A stretch of DNA of 64,000 bases from NCBI GenBank assembly GCA_964019135.1, contig OZ025249.1, forward strand, positions 1 through 64,000, given 5' to 3'. Shown piece by piece: positions 12,201 to 23,303 of this stretch. The notes under the pieces are model-generated. The model did no database searches. It was not told where the DNA came from and saw only the letters and a list, made by a program, of their open reading frames with translations. A program made the position numbers and the translations under genes. This stretch comes from Arenicola marina. Its lineage: Eukaryota; Annelida; Polychaeta; Arenicolidae. Every line of letters starts with the position of its first letter. The first letter of the stretch is position 1.

Positions 12201-13867
12201 CTTGACGGAGTAACAGCAAAATAACCTAATAGGAATATTGTGAGTGTATGGTGTATGGAGGTCGAGGGAGCCAGTCGCTCTTTCCCCAAACTCGTTTAAA
12301 CGTGCCGTCGGATGTGGGGTGCTCGTAACATTGGTAACTCCAATGCAATAAAAAACCCACAGACACTCCCCAAGAACGTGTATAGCAATGACATAGGCGA
12401 TTGATGTTATATCCTTCACCCTCCCTACCTTCTTTTGGATGCATATGCAAGCAAACAGAACGCCGGCTACAGAGGTTAAGGGGTTGCCAACATAAAGAAA
12501 CAAACAATTAACTCATCTCTCCCGTTTTATATAGGTCCTGAACAAACAGATGACTAAATGTCAATGACGTCACCATTCACTCCATTATGATTTTAAAACT
12601 GCATCGTTGACGAAGAGGGCAGGTGTAGCATGGGAGTCACGTGTTCAGAATCGTCAGTGAATAGATGGGGGAGAGAAAGGGGGGCAGGGGGAAGGGTGGA
12701 CCTATAACACAAGCTTCTTATGTTTCCATCAGTACACAATGACGCCTCGTATCATATACAACAGTGAATTTTACTGCCACCACATAGTAACCAGCTGCCA
12801 CGCCTAGTTATCTAGGAGGGGAAGGTATAATGAAATACCCACGGGTGGTTGTTAAAGAGGTTAACCCATTGACCTTTCCGGCCGACGTACTAATGGCTTG
12901 CAGATAAATAATACCTGAGGTGAAGAGCATAAAGCCCGCTTATTACTATCGAAATAATAGACTGACTCATCAAACAACTGTCATAACTCTTCTCCCTCGC
13001 GACAAAAGGACGCCAACCGGGCGCTTGTCTCCACGACTTGTTTGTTCGAACGTTTATAGATGCATCCTTATTACATCGGCGACAGTTGAATAATGTTACA
13101 ACCGAAACTAAAATTAAGGTGATTATTCCTTCCGATATTTCACAATATATCACAGCGACACTCCCAAACTTGTGCGTACACAGACCGTCGGCCAATACCC
13201 CGCCAAAAACCACATGACGCTCCGCTGACTCTGGCTCGCTGGCTCGCCCGAACTTTTGAAAATCACTAGGTCGTGACGGCCAGCGGGTGCTGTGTTGAGG
13301 GGCTTGGAAAAAAAAAATCGATATTTGTCTCGGTCAAAGCCCCGCCCCCACCGTCCAGCGCGCTCGCGCGCCCGCGGGCTCGACTCACTGCCCTCCCACC
13401 GGTGAATTCAAACGCGCATTTAAAAAAATAACCGACCGAAAATAAATAATTGTCGCTGCAACTCTACACCTCAAGACAAAGACCACGAAACATCTGTCGC
13501 TCGCAGACAAGTCCTTAAAGTCACCGCTCTTTCACAAAGGTAGCATTTTGATGAGTTTTAAAACATCCACGGCCCTTTTCTGTGACCTTTAACATCAATC
13601 ACACAATTCACACACAGTAGTGCATGAACCAATTATTATAAAACGTAGTGAAGCGACTCAGTCTTATTATAACGCGGGCTTGAGTTGTTGGGATTAAAAA
13701 AGTGATTGATCGCTCATTTACAGCGATTACCCGTGCGTACAAAGCCCGTTGGCCACGCCCCTCTCTGTCTATCTTTAAACAGATGACAAAGCCACGCCGA
13801 TGTATGACGTCAGTCGTGATGCTATTTTTACACCTCGCCAAAGCATGTTCAGACACGTCCCAAGTGG
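12201..13867. other. mixed-composition region, no supported gene
   Basis: Minus-strand frames of about 100 codons at 12198-12507 and 12890-13213 show no motif I recognise. A short GC-rich patch at 13340-13400 (CGCGCTCGCGCGCCCGCGGG) might be promoter-like sequence for the plus-strand gene that follows, but there is no direct sign of a start site. Confidence 0.5.
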
Positions 13868-13924
13868 GTGGATGACGAGGAGGCGGAGTGGGGGGGGGGG
13901 GGGTGGTGGGGCGTTGCCAATATA

Positions 13925-14590
13925 ATGTACGAGCGGTCTCCATCTTTTCACCACAACGACATGACTTCCCACAAGACAACAGCGGGCTTCGCTCCCTCCA
14001 ATCGGCTACCACTCATCCCGCTGGCCAAGACAAGAAAATGGGAGAATACACAGTGTACTTCCGAGCAAACTCACGATATACGCTGTCAAGTGTGCATCGG
14101 AGAGGATGTCTATTTAACTGTTCAGTATTTCAAAGACGTTTTACGCTTTGATATTAGAAAGTGGGTATGTCAAGATAACGGCCGTGATTACCCTATAAAA
14201 GTGGGTGTCAATCTCATCGCAACCCGCTGGAAGATGTTGCAGACATTGACAAACACCATAGATCGAGAATTGCAAGAGACCACCAATCCACGGAAATATC
14301 ATCTCGGAGGTTTGGTGATGGCCGAGGTCCTGCCCCGTGGCCAGTTTCTAGATATTCGAAAATACTGGTTGCCGGATACACAAGATACGCCCGTGCCGAC
14401 CCGAAAAGGAATTACTCTCGATTTAAAGCAGTGGAATTTACTTAAGTTCCATCTCATCACCATCCATGATAAGTGTGTTCCGGAACTCACCGAGTTGGTT
14501 GATTGTATGTCATCTCACCAAAATCAGGAGGGGTACTTTGACTGTGTTGAATGTTACCCGAAAGGTTTGGATAAGATACATCTATCCTAA
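13925..14590 (+). CDS. protein with two PC4/Sub1-like domains
   Basis: Uninterrupted 221-codon frame, apparently without introns. Residues about 126-185 match the PC4 (p15/Sub1) single-stranded-DNA-binding fold: FLDIRKYW, then PTRKGITLDLKQWNLLKF, the characteristic IR-x-(Y/F) strand and KGI-x-L...W-x-x-L hairpin. Residues about 61-115 form a weaker second copy (YFKDVLRFDIRKW, then VGVNLIATRWKML). The N-terminal 60 residues and the Cys-containing C-terminus are not recognised. PC4 family members bind ssDNA and act in transcription; the role here is unknown. I start at the ATG at 13925 because the frame upstream consists of a poly-G tract; an ATG at 13961 is the alternative. A truncated Polinton-type protease lies 141 bp downstream on the same strand, so this may be cargo of a virus-like transposon rather than a host gene. 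Confidence 0.7.
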   Translation: MYERSPSFHHNDMTSHKTTAGFAPSNRLPLIPLAKTRKWENTQCTSEQTHDIRCQVCIGEDVYLTVQYFKDVLRFDIRKWVCQDNGRDYPIKVGVNLIATRWKMLQTLTNTIDRELQETTNPRKYHLGGLVMAEVLPRGQFLDIRKYWLPDTQDTPVPTRKGITLDLKQWNLLKFHLITIHDKCVPELTELVDCMSSHQNQEGYFDCVECYPKGLDKIHLS

Positions 14591-14731
14591 ATGTTTATGT
14601 ATCCTCTAAGTTACATTTGATGTATTTATAGATGACTAATCCTGAATTATGGTGAAAGTTACACTGGTGTAGATGAATATATATATATATAATTTGTGAT
14701 TAGTATACGTACGTGTGACATTTAAAGTTTA

Positions 14732-15070
14732 GTGTCATCGGGGAAAATTGAGATGTTTGACTCACTAGGAAAACCAATTCGTGCCTATGTGAACCTTAAA
14801 CACTTGGAATATTTTATTCAACAACCCATGAGAGCGGTGTGGCAGTCACTTGGCACAGATGTATGCGGAGAATACTGTCTATTTTACTTATATTTCAAAT
14901 GTCGAAATTACTCCATGTCACGAATCTATCGAGAGTATTGGTCTCCACACACCATGTGCAATGACAACTATATTCATAATTTCCAATCTGTTCACTTTCC
15001 GCGTATCACTCGCCGGCAGTCCCCGCGTTTTATGCAAACCGCGTGCAAGACCTCTTTACCCATTGTCTAA
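14732..15070 (+). pseudogene. truncated adenovirus-type cysteine protease (Polinton/adintovirus-like)
   Basis: The roughly 110 codons match the C-terminal half of the adenain-like protease carried by Polinton/Maverick elements and adintoviruses: MFDSLGKP, then Q-S-L-G-T-D-V-C-G-E-Y-C-L-F-Y-L with the presumed nucleophile Cys, followed by the C-R-N-Y-S-M segment. In this family the protease matures capsid proteins. The N-terminal half with the catalytic His is missing; the 140 bp upstream contain stop codons and a TA tract. No other Polinton gene (integrase, DNA polymerase B, packaging ATPase, capsid) is seen nearby. The frame opens without an ATG until 14753. I regard it as a 5'-truncated relic; an upstream exon is a less likely alternative. 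Confidence 0.65.
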
Positions 15071-15538
15071 ATTGTCATGTATAATAATATGATATGAAGG
15101 TGTATATTTTTGTGATCCTAAGTTTTTGACCACGATAGATGTTGTAGCGGGTAATAGTATTCATGTAGTGATATAGGAATAAAAACTTTTTAAAATGGAT
15201 GATTGTATTTGCGTTAATATGGTTTACTCGAAACATATCCTATGGTTTTTACAAACAAACAAACATATTAGACAGCATATAGGATCTCACATGGCCTGTT
15301 CAACGCAAACATTGATTATATACACGTGTCATGGACGATTAATCGTACTGTAACGCGAGAATATACAGTTTACATGGCGATATGTATAGCGATTAAATTA
15401 TTTACTTTTTCATCAAAGCAAAATGACTTGTTCATCTATTACCTATTCATAATAGTACTTGATCGCAGATTGAAGACTTCAAACAATGATTAATGACACC
15501 TTCATTGCTTCTTCCACCACCCATGTCTTCTTCATTCA
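15071..15538. other. AT-rich spacer, no gene
   Basis: AT-rich sequence with no open frame of note. The ATTAAT-containing words at its right end resemble those around the palindromes that follow. Confidence 0.5.
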
Positions 15539-15744
15539 CTCGTACTATAGCACGAGAACATAAGACACACAATGATTAATAACCTTGTTGAATATACCTA
15601 TTTACATACTAATTTATGCTAATTATACCCCGTGCTATAGCACGGAAACAAAGACTTTTGACAAAAATTAATTACCTCATTAACTCGTGAGCGGGCATTT
15701 TCAAACCGATATTTCGAAAATTTTCGGTCGCGCTATGGCACGAC
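15539..15744. repeat. three spaced palindromes around GTGCTATAGCAC
   Basis: Three related inverted repeats: CTCGTACTATAGCACGAG (15539-15556), CCGTGCTATAGCACGG (15630-15645, perfect) and GTCGCGCTATGGCACGAC (15727-15744). Centres are about 90 and 98 bp apart. The first two are followed by similar AAAGAC...ATTAAT sequence, so this is a degenerate tandem repeat whose palindrome is best preserved. Confidence 0.75.
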
Positions 15745-15750
15745 CACAGA

Positions 15751-15810
15751 GGGGGGGGAGAGGGGGGGGGAGGGGGGGAGGGGGGGGGAGGGGTGAGGGG
15801 GTCATGGGGG
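15751..15810 (+). repeat. G-rich tract with multiple G runs
   Basis: Sixty bases almost entirely G and A, with seven or more runs of four to ten G separated by single A or short spacers. This composition can form G-quadruplexes. It directly follows the third palindrome. Confidence 0.85.
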
Positions 15811-16599
15811 TAGCAAAAAGCTCACCTCTCACTACTTACGTGTATAAAATGGTGTCAAAAAAGTTTTTAGACAGACGCTTGGTCAGATAATACATAGTAT
15901 ATGTAAAAATGGGCGAAACCCCGTCGCACGAAAATGGAAAATGTGTTATAATGGAAACACTGAGCGAGCGTTTTCCAGTAAATATTCTCAAATATTTCCA
16001 GATGGTGGGTAAGGGCGGGAAATAACTTTTTTTCTTTTCGACGCATGGGTACCGGATCGAATTTGAGGAGACAGCTGCTGTGTTGTAACAATTGTTTTTA
16101 ATCTGCATAGCACTTGAATCTTCATAAAGTACCCGTGTCAATTATTGAAACCTATATCATTTTTAAAATGCGTTATGACTAGGTGTCACCCAGAGCCCCA
16201 ATTTTGCCCTGATGAGGTGACATCAAATCTGCTATTGTCTAATTCCTATGTTTAAGACCCCATTGAGAAGACAATTTGGCCTATATGATAAAATTAATTA
16301 TCTAGCTAATGGTTTATAATGACCGCCCTTCAAGATAATATTGGCGGTGTGGCGTGAGAGGAATGCCGAAATGTACGTATGACTTTGACCCCAACTAAAT
16401 GGTGGCAACTATAGAATTTATGTAGTTTGAACTGGGTACGTCTCGTGCATCGATTAACTTCAAAACACAGGGCATAGTTGGATGTATATGTACACATTAT
16501 TTATTAGCGTAACCATGTGCAGACTTAAAATATATACACGCCGGGCACATAAAAACAGACAGTTTAAACTACAAATACAAATAACAAATATACGTTATT
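15811..16599. other. unique sequence, no gene seen
   Basis: Frames at 15836-16141 on the minus strand have no recognisable motif. Confidence 0.5.
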
Positions 16600-17075
16600 C
16601 ACTTGCATATTGGGACAAAATATAGACAACCTCTTATATATTACCAGAGTTTATATATACAAATAAATTACTGGCATAAGTTATAAATAAATACATAAGT
16701 TACTAGACCAGAATAATATGTACAATCAGTTCAAGACTATAACACCAGGGTTCATATATACAAATAAGTTATTGGCATAAGTTATTAATAAATACATAAG
16801 TTACTAGACCCTGTTAATATGTACAACCAGTTTAAGAATATAAGACCAGGGGTTTATAAATACAAATAAGTTATTGGCCTAAGTTATAAATAAATACATA
16901 AGTTACTAGACAAGACTAATATGTACAACCAGTTCCATAATATAACACCAGGGTTTATATACACAAATAAGTTACTGGCATACCTTGTCCATAAATACAT
17001 AAATTACTCAACCATACTAATATTTACAACCAGTCAGTGTTGATATATACAAATAAGTTAATGGAATAAGCTACA
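16600..17075. repeat. about 102-bp tandem repeat, 4-5 copies
   Basis: The anchor AAATAAGTTA followed by TGGCATAAGTT recurs at 16661, 16762, 16864, 16975 and 17051, giving steps of 101, 102, 111 and 76 bp. The array touches the 3' end of the left recombinase gene: the open frame there runs into the last unit before its stop codon at 17024. Confidence 0.9.
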
Positions 17076-19379
17076 ACTGAATACATTATCACACCGGGCG
17101 ACCTCTCACACGCCAGAGTCTCTCTCAGCCTCTCGTCGTTGGCCACCGTCTCTCTTATTATACCGGTGTTCACCAATTTCATTTTTATATTGGCATTAAA
17201 TGCCCTGGCGAGTTCGTTCCGCAAGGCCACACTAAAGGTGCGGCGTCCGTGTGGCGTAAGCTGCTGGACGTCTATAGCATCAGGAAGGCCGAGCGGTGAG
17301 CATCCCGGTACGTCCACCTGCCACGGCACGTCCACCGGGCCCGGCTGCCTCGCCAGGTGCAGCGGGACCAGCTGCCCGATGACGTTTTCTCGCGGCAGGA
17401 GGGCCGAGCCGGACGTCCTCCTCCTCTGAGACGTCCACCGGACCAGGCTGGCTCGCCAGGTGGGAGGTTTCCAGCTGCCCGTTGACGTTCTCCTTTCCAG
17501 AACCACCGCGCAAAACACTGAGTGGGACGTCATCCTCGTCCACCAGGGATGAAGCCGTGTCGGATGTCGCCAGCGCCAGCGCCAACAACGAGTTGTTTAT
17601 TTCCTCGTTATTATAGCCCTTGAGGCGGCGTCCCGATATGAAATCAATGTTCGTTATTTCAACACGACTTATTTGTTCGCAAGCTAATATTTACATTTAT
17701 GTGACATTCATTGCACTGTTTTAGTGCCGTTTTTATTTGTTCTATCTTTATCTCATCACGCAATATGAGTTATTACCATTTCAGGCACATTAATTTTGCA
17801 TGCGATCATTCCGGGGAAGCAAATTCATTTCACATACCTAGATCGTAAATGACGAGCTCCGTCCAGCGAACGAGCTGGACAGGAGTCATCCCTGAGGGGG
17901 CCTGCTGCAAGAGGCGCTCCATTGCCTCCGTGACGTCTACGACGCCCTCCTCCTCCAGAACGGCCACGTAGTTGGTGATTTGGTCGCCGGCAAGTCCACC
18001 AATAACGGAGGGTGTGATTCGATACTGCTTGGCCTGCTCGGCCCACACATGCAGGAGGCCGGCGTCTTGCATTTTGGCCACTGCCATCTCAAGCGAATGA
18101 CCTTGAAAATATTAATTTTGTTATTGGACAAAGCACACTAAAAGAAATGATTTACAATACACCACTTACATAGATTGCTAAATGATTATAAATGTCATAA
18201 CATGCTTGTTATATGTAATCCCAACTTTATAATGTATATACCAATCCTGACGGAGTATAATATTTGTAGTGCCTTTTAACAACTATTATTTTATTGCTTC
18301 CTGTACCATCTTGCTATTTATTTATTTATTATGTAAGATGACTACGCTAATATGTGTTCTCAAGGCGTCATTTTTATTCTGTCTTATCCTTGAGACTAGG
18401 GCGCTGCAAAATGACTGGAGGCAGCAAGTCCTCCTGGTTGAAAGGCCCGGCCTTCCTTCTTCTTGCTGTGACCGTCCCCGGGCCCCAGGGAGCAATGACC
18501 GCGCGCTGACGACGTCATACCGTTGTACCTCTGAAAAATTGAAATTAAGCATTGCATTATGTAATAGTATAATACAACGTCAATTGTTTGGCATTTTTGC
18601 GGGTAGATATCTACCTTAGCGTACCGCAAACACTCAGCGAAGTTCGTTATTGGCATGTTGATAAAAGCCACATAGTGTATAAATAGTACTTACCAGCATT
18701 GGCCGCTGCCACATCTTCGTCAGTAATGACCTGACTTGTCATGACTTTTTCGGTCAGGCCCGACATGCGGGCAACCTTGCCGACACGCCGCGCATCATTG
18801 TAATAGAGTTGCTGTGTCCGCGGCGCATGACACATCAGGCCGCTCAGGTCGTCCATCGTTGACGGCTCACCATCGACTAGAGCGCCGATCTATGAAAAGA
18901 AGACACATGCACTTACATGTAATGCATCACAAACGGCTAACACGATAATACTGATTTTGATATTTGCACTGGCACTGTGTTAGTCCACTTGCCTCTCAAT
19001 AGTAATAATTAATTGTAGAATATTAATATTAATAATAGAAACATGGGCATTTCTTGCACTGCCTACAACTGTGTACACATTTACGTCTAGTTCACAATTG
19101 TACTGCCTGGTGACTTACGACTGAAACAACACCGTGACGAATGGTGTTGTGGGTGACTCTGAAGTCCAACCCGGCCCGGAATATTTCGGTGGCCACTATA
19201 TGGGCCACCCGGGTGTTGGAGAGTGGCTTCCCGTCACACGTGACAAAGACCGGGGTACTGCCACCCGACGGCAGGCCAAGCGCAGCCTTCACTACTATCA
19301 GCTGCTTTATATACGTGTGGAGTGTCGGGCCAGCGCTGATGAGCAGCTCACCGTGGGCGCTCGTCTTGTGGTGGTGAAT
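17024..19379 (-). pseudogene. tyrosine recombinase, left copy, 3' exons C-F
   Basis: Four exons on the minus strand with consistent GT-AG borders and phases. C 19119-19379 holds the catalytic Lys (IHHHKTSAHG) and the box II Arg (THNTIRHG). D 18694-18889 holds the C-terminal His and Tyr (LMCHAPRTQQLYYND). E is 17838-18101 and F is 17024-17683; both are helical C-terminal parts without a known motif. Tyrosine recombinases cut and join DNA through the Tyr; this animal family resembles Crypton-like recombinases. A His in the exact HxxR position is not evident. The exons with the first catalytic Arg are absent upstream and instead lie inverted at 19706-20297. Exon F has a one-base shift near 17400 between two related segments (ENVNGQL... 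and ENVIGQL..., each followed by QPGPVDV). The gene cannot make a whole protein as arranged. A GC-rich open stretch at 18400-18545 between D and E may be a further exon, but splicing works without it. Confidence 0.7.
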
Positions 19380-19443
19380 CTACAGTTTGAATAAGCGCTA
19401 TAACTCAATTGAAACAAGCGTAATAGTAAAAGTCCATCATTGG

Positions 19444-19634
19444 ATACAGCAGTGTTATTATTTGCAGGTATAAATATATAAGAAAGATTTAGCATAATTC
19501 TAGACTCTAAACGAATATTTCTTTTCTGAACGTTTTGTTGTATTTCTACGGAGTGTCCCTGGTTATTATTGAATCCTGTGTAATTAATTAAACTCAAGAC
19601 AATATAAGAAAAACATTGATATACATAATTGGAC
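19444..19634 (+). repeat. inverted repeat arm, left
   Basis: About 190 bp, reverse complement of 20376-20564 with only scattered mismatches over nearly the whole length. Landmarks are ATACAGCAGTGTTATTATTT at the outer end and TTGATATACATAATTGGA at the inner end. Confidence 0.93.
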
Positions 19635-19705
19635 AAAAGTTGCTTGTTACGTAAATTACCATAATGTACTTATGATTGAAGTTTATACTATTATGTTCTC
19701 TTTAG

Positions 19706-20297
19706 ATTCTTGGTGTTTGTTAACACGCGGACGGCCATTCCCGTCGAAAGGTTGCGGGATTGCGCCACCATGTGGAGTGGAAGCCTGAAGAGGAAGTCCA
19801 AAGAACAGGAGTCTCCCATGGCCCAGAAGAGGCGGGGTATGTTTACTATGTCGGTTCTGATCATTGTTTTTAATTTATTCTTTTGGTTGGAAAGCGTCTC
19901 TTGGATGGCAAAGGTGTTTCCCAAGTCAACCAAACTATTAGTGCACTACTTTAAACGAGTGTCAAATTTAAAGGGTGAAGTAAATTTCGCTTCAACGACA
20001 ACAATTTCCCATTAAGTGCCACTCTTATAACAATAATATGTTTCCTCTGTAGGGAAAACGTTAACGCCAAAGCACATAGCACTATTTGTGGAGTATGAGC
20101 GCTCCCTGGAAGCTGTAAAGTGTTACGAAAGGGCGGCCAAGGGAGAGGCCATGGATACCCAGGCCTATGGCATCATGAGGAACTATGCCATAATCCTCCT
20201 ATCACTGTGGAATGGCACCAGGGCCGGTGCCATGATCCACTTTACGGAGGATATGGTGGAGAAAGCTGAGACAACACGCGACCGATACGTGTACAAT
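19706..20297 (+). pseudogene. tyrosine recombinase exons A and B, inverted segment of the left copy
   Basis: Two exons on the plus strand between the inverted repeats. A 19706-19836 (acceptor TTCTCTTTAG, donor GTATGT) encodes part of the core-binding domain (RLRDCATMWSGSLKRK). B 20053-20297 (acceptor CTCTGTAG, donor GTAAGG) carries the first catalytic Arg (LWNGTRAGAMIHF). A joins B through a split Gly codon. B ends in phase 0 with Tyr-Val-Tyr-Asn, exactly what exon C on the opposite strand needs. In related recombinases this segment is directly followed by the HKT segment found in C. So A and B belong upstream of C but point the wrong way. Exons before A (zinc finger and first half of the core-binding domain) are not found. 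The call is certain for homology and strong for the inversion. Confidence 0.75.
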
Positions 20298-20375
20298 GTA
20301 AGGAGACACGACGGCATTTATTTTATTATCACTTAGAAGTGACACTTGTTATACATGGAAGATGCCCACTAATAT

Positions 20376-20564
20376 CCATTTATGTATATCAATGTTTTTC
20401 TTATATTGTCTGGAGTTTAATTAATTACACAGGATTCAATAATAACCAGGGACACTCCATAGAAACACAACACAACGTTCAGAAAAGAAATAATGGTTTA
20501 GAGTCTAGAATTATGTTAAATCTTTCTTATATATATATACCTGCAAATAATAACACTGCTGTAT
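20376..20564 (-). repeat. inverted repeat arm, right
   Basis: Partner of 19444-19634. The two arms enclose about 740 bp (19635-20375) that contains the inverted recombinase exons and little else. Confidence 0.93.
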
Positions 20565-20831
20565 GCGGGGTCTCTATGGATGACTAAATTAAACGAAAGT
20601 AACAATATTTTAGCCGCAATAAATGGTTATTCACTATTACATATGGTATACTAAATAAAGGCACATATACACAAGACTAAATGAATGCACTTTAACCTAT
20701 ACACAAGGGTGTATAAATAGGCTTAACCGGTCGTAAGTGGCGTGGATGCCACTACTCCCTCTCTAAGGTGGAGCGCACCAACAAATAATATAGTTTTCAC
20801 TTCAAAAATAGCTACATTTATATAATATTGT
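20565..20831. other. spacer between the two recombinase copies
   Basis: AT-rich sequence without coding signal. The words ATGGTTATTCACTATTACATA and AATGGTAATTCACCATTACATA recur here (about 20621) and at about 20981, indicating a small local duplication across the 3' exon of the right copy. Confidence 0.5.
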
Positions 20832-22502
20832 TCATGTCTTTACCGCCAAATGATACTCTTCCATGAGCCCTATCTCCTGCTCATCGACCTGTTCGTGGGT
20901 CGTCGCCGCTTCCCTCGTCGCGCTCGTGATGGTGGCAGATGCCTACATATAAAACAAGTAGTAACTATTGTAGTAACTATGAATGGTAATTCACCATTAC
21001 ATAGGGTAAACTAAATGACTGTAATTTAACATATAAACGACACCAAATGACTGCAATTTAAAATATAAAGGACACTAAATAATTGCATTTTAACATCAAT
21101 ATACACAATGGTGTATAAATACCTGTCTCCTGAGCCGGTGCACCGCCACTGCCTGGTCGTCTTTCAGCAGGGGGCCGTAGACGCTGTAGGCAGTGGCGGG
21201 GCGGTGGGTCATGACGTCCGCTAAACTATTCATCTGTGCATCAGAATAGCTCTTCATGCGGCCCTGGAAAAGCATAAAGAATGAAACGTGATCATTACAC
21301 AAATTGAGGACTTCTGTAATGAGTTATACATTTTTATATAATATGCCATTTCGTGACGTAATAAGTTTATATATATTAGCGCTAAAGCTGATAAGTACAA
21401 TTCCTTTGAAAGGTCATACACCATTAATGTTCTTTTTTTCTTTTTTGTATAACGTTTTTTTTCTATGTTTACAAGTTAAGTATGACAGGAATTAAATAAT
21501 TGAATTACCTCGACGACGCGACCTTTCCGAAGAAGGGTCGGGTTGACAATTGTCACTTTTCCCTGTCGTCCGGGCGGCATTTGCCACCCTTGCTCTGTGT
21601 ACGCTTTGTTGGCCGTCAGTGACGGCCAATTGGATGCCATTTGGTGGCCTTCCACCGAGCAAAACACATATTCCGTGCCTGTTGCAGGGGTGAGCAACTG
21701 CCGCACTCTTACATAGGCCTCCATGTAGCGTCTATATGGTTGGCCCAACAACAGAGTGGCAGAGCCATACTTCGAATATGTCTTATGCTGGGAAATGCCC
21801 CATGCTCTCGGCCGCGCTGGTACTCGCCAAGGAGAGAATTTATCACTGGTCCCGCTCGCTGGGCGTTCTCCATAATCACTGTGAGGGCGATGTAGTCTCG
21901 AAGCTTGCGAAAATCGTCCACCGCAAACGATTCCGGATTTGTCGCGGCCCTCTCCACCAGCGGCGCGCATTTGCGGTGGACTTTCCACGTTTGAAAATTG
22001 TCAAAGGAGGTCGCGACGACTTGGGCCGATTGGGCCGCGTACGGCACACGCTCCCCGCATGGCATGTGTCTACCTCTTGAGGCATTGTATCGCCACAAGG
22101 CAAAATTTGTGGCTCACCACCGTTCCACCCATGCACGACATAAATGGGAACAATTGTTGTACCCCCACCAACTGTGCGTTTACAGTCGATGGGGCGTACT
22201 GCTTTCGTAGCTCTTCTAACCAGCCACCCGGCAGACTTTTTGCCCCTTTTGCCCTATATGGGCCATTACGCGTGGAGTAACGACCCTCGCGTAATATTGG
22301 GCTGTCTTCCACCGAAGACAGCCCCCGTCTATGGACAGCATCCACTTCTCAAACATAAACGCCAAGTTGGCCGCTGTAGTGTGCGGCCGCACACTCTGCC
22401 CTTCGTAGGCGCCGGCAGAGGGGACGGGGCCACAGATGGGGGCGGGCGGTGGGCACTCGACTGCCCCCTGCTCAAGGCCGAGATCCACGTCAACGCCGGG
22501 CA

Positions 22503-23303
22503 CATGAGCGGGGCCGGGATCGGGGCGGGGCCAGCGGGGCCGGGAGCGGGGGCGAGAGCGGGGCCAGGGGGGCCAGGAGCGGGGCCAGCGGGGCCGGGAG
22601 CGGGGCCAGCGGGGCCAAGAGCGGGGCCGGCGGGGCCGAGAGCGGGGCCAGGGGGGCCAAGAGCGGGGCCAGCGGGGCCGGGAGCGGGGCCAGCGGGGCC
22701 GGGAGCGGGGCCGGGAGCGGGGGCGGGGCCAGCGGGGCCGGGAGCGGGGCCGGGAGCGGGGCCGGGAGTGGGGGCGGGAGCGGGGCCAGCGGGGCCGGGA
22801 GCGGGGCCAGCGGGGCCGGGAGCGGGACCAGCCGGGCCGGGATCGGGGCCAGGGGGGCCAAGAGCGGGGCCATCGGGGCCGGGAGCGGGGGCCGTGAGCG
22901 GGACCAGCGGAGCCGGGAGCGGGACCAGCGGGGCCGGGAGCGCGGCCAGCGGGGCCGGGAGCGGGGCCGGCGGGGCCGGGAGCGGGAGCGGGGCCGGGAG
23001 CGGGGCCAGCGGGGCTGGGAGCGGGACCAGCGGGGCCGGGAGCGGGACCAGCGGAACCGGGAGCGGGACCAGCGGTGCCGGGAGCGGGGCCAGGGGGGCC
23101 AAGAGCGGGGCCAGCGGGGCCGGGAGCGGGGCCAGGGGGGCCAAGAGCGGGGCCAGCGGGGCCGGGAGCGGGGCCAGGAGCGGGGCCGGGAGCGGAGCCA
23201 GCGAGGCCGGGAGCGCGGCCAGCGGGGCCAGGAGCGGGGCCGGGGCGGGGCCAGCGGGGCCGGGAGCGGGACCAGCGGGGCCGGGAGCGGGGCCAGCAAG
23301 GCC
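22503..23303 (-). repeat. 21-bp GC-rich coding minisatellite
   Basis: Around 38 units of about 21 bp (plus strand GGGCCGGGAGCGGGGCCAGC plus one G), with variants such as GGGGGGCCAAGAGC. Read in the gene frame on the minus strand it gives Ala-Gly-Pro-Ala-Pro-Gly-Pro heptads between the zinc fingers and the core-binding domain. All six frames are open, which explains the long Gly/Ala/Arg/Pro shadows. Confidence 0.95.

Noticed and set aside
12198..13213. Minus-strand frames of 93-107 codons
   Set aside because: No motif, no conserved splice context, and length is within chance for this composition.
13608..14012. Minus-strand frames opposite the PC4-like gene
   Set aside because: Overlap a poly-G/poly-C tract and the 5' part of a better-supported plus-strand gene.
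18322..18552. Possible extra recombinase exon after ATTTTTCAG at about 18532
   Set aside because: Composition is coding-like and the acceptor phase fits, but no good donor is found and exons D and E join correctly without it, so I leave it as a possibility only.
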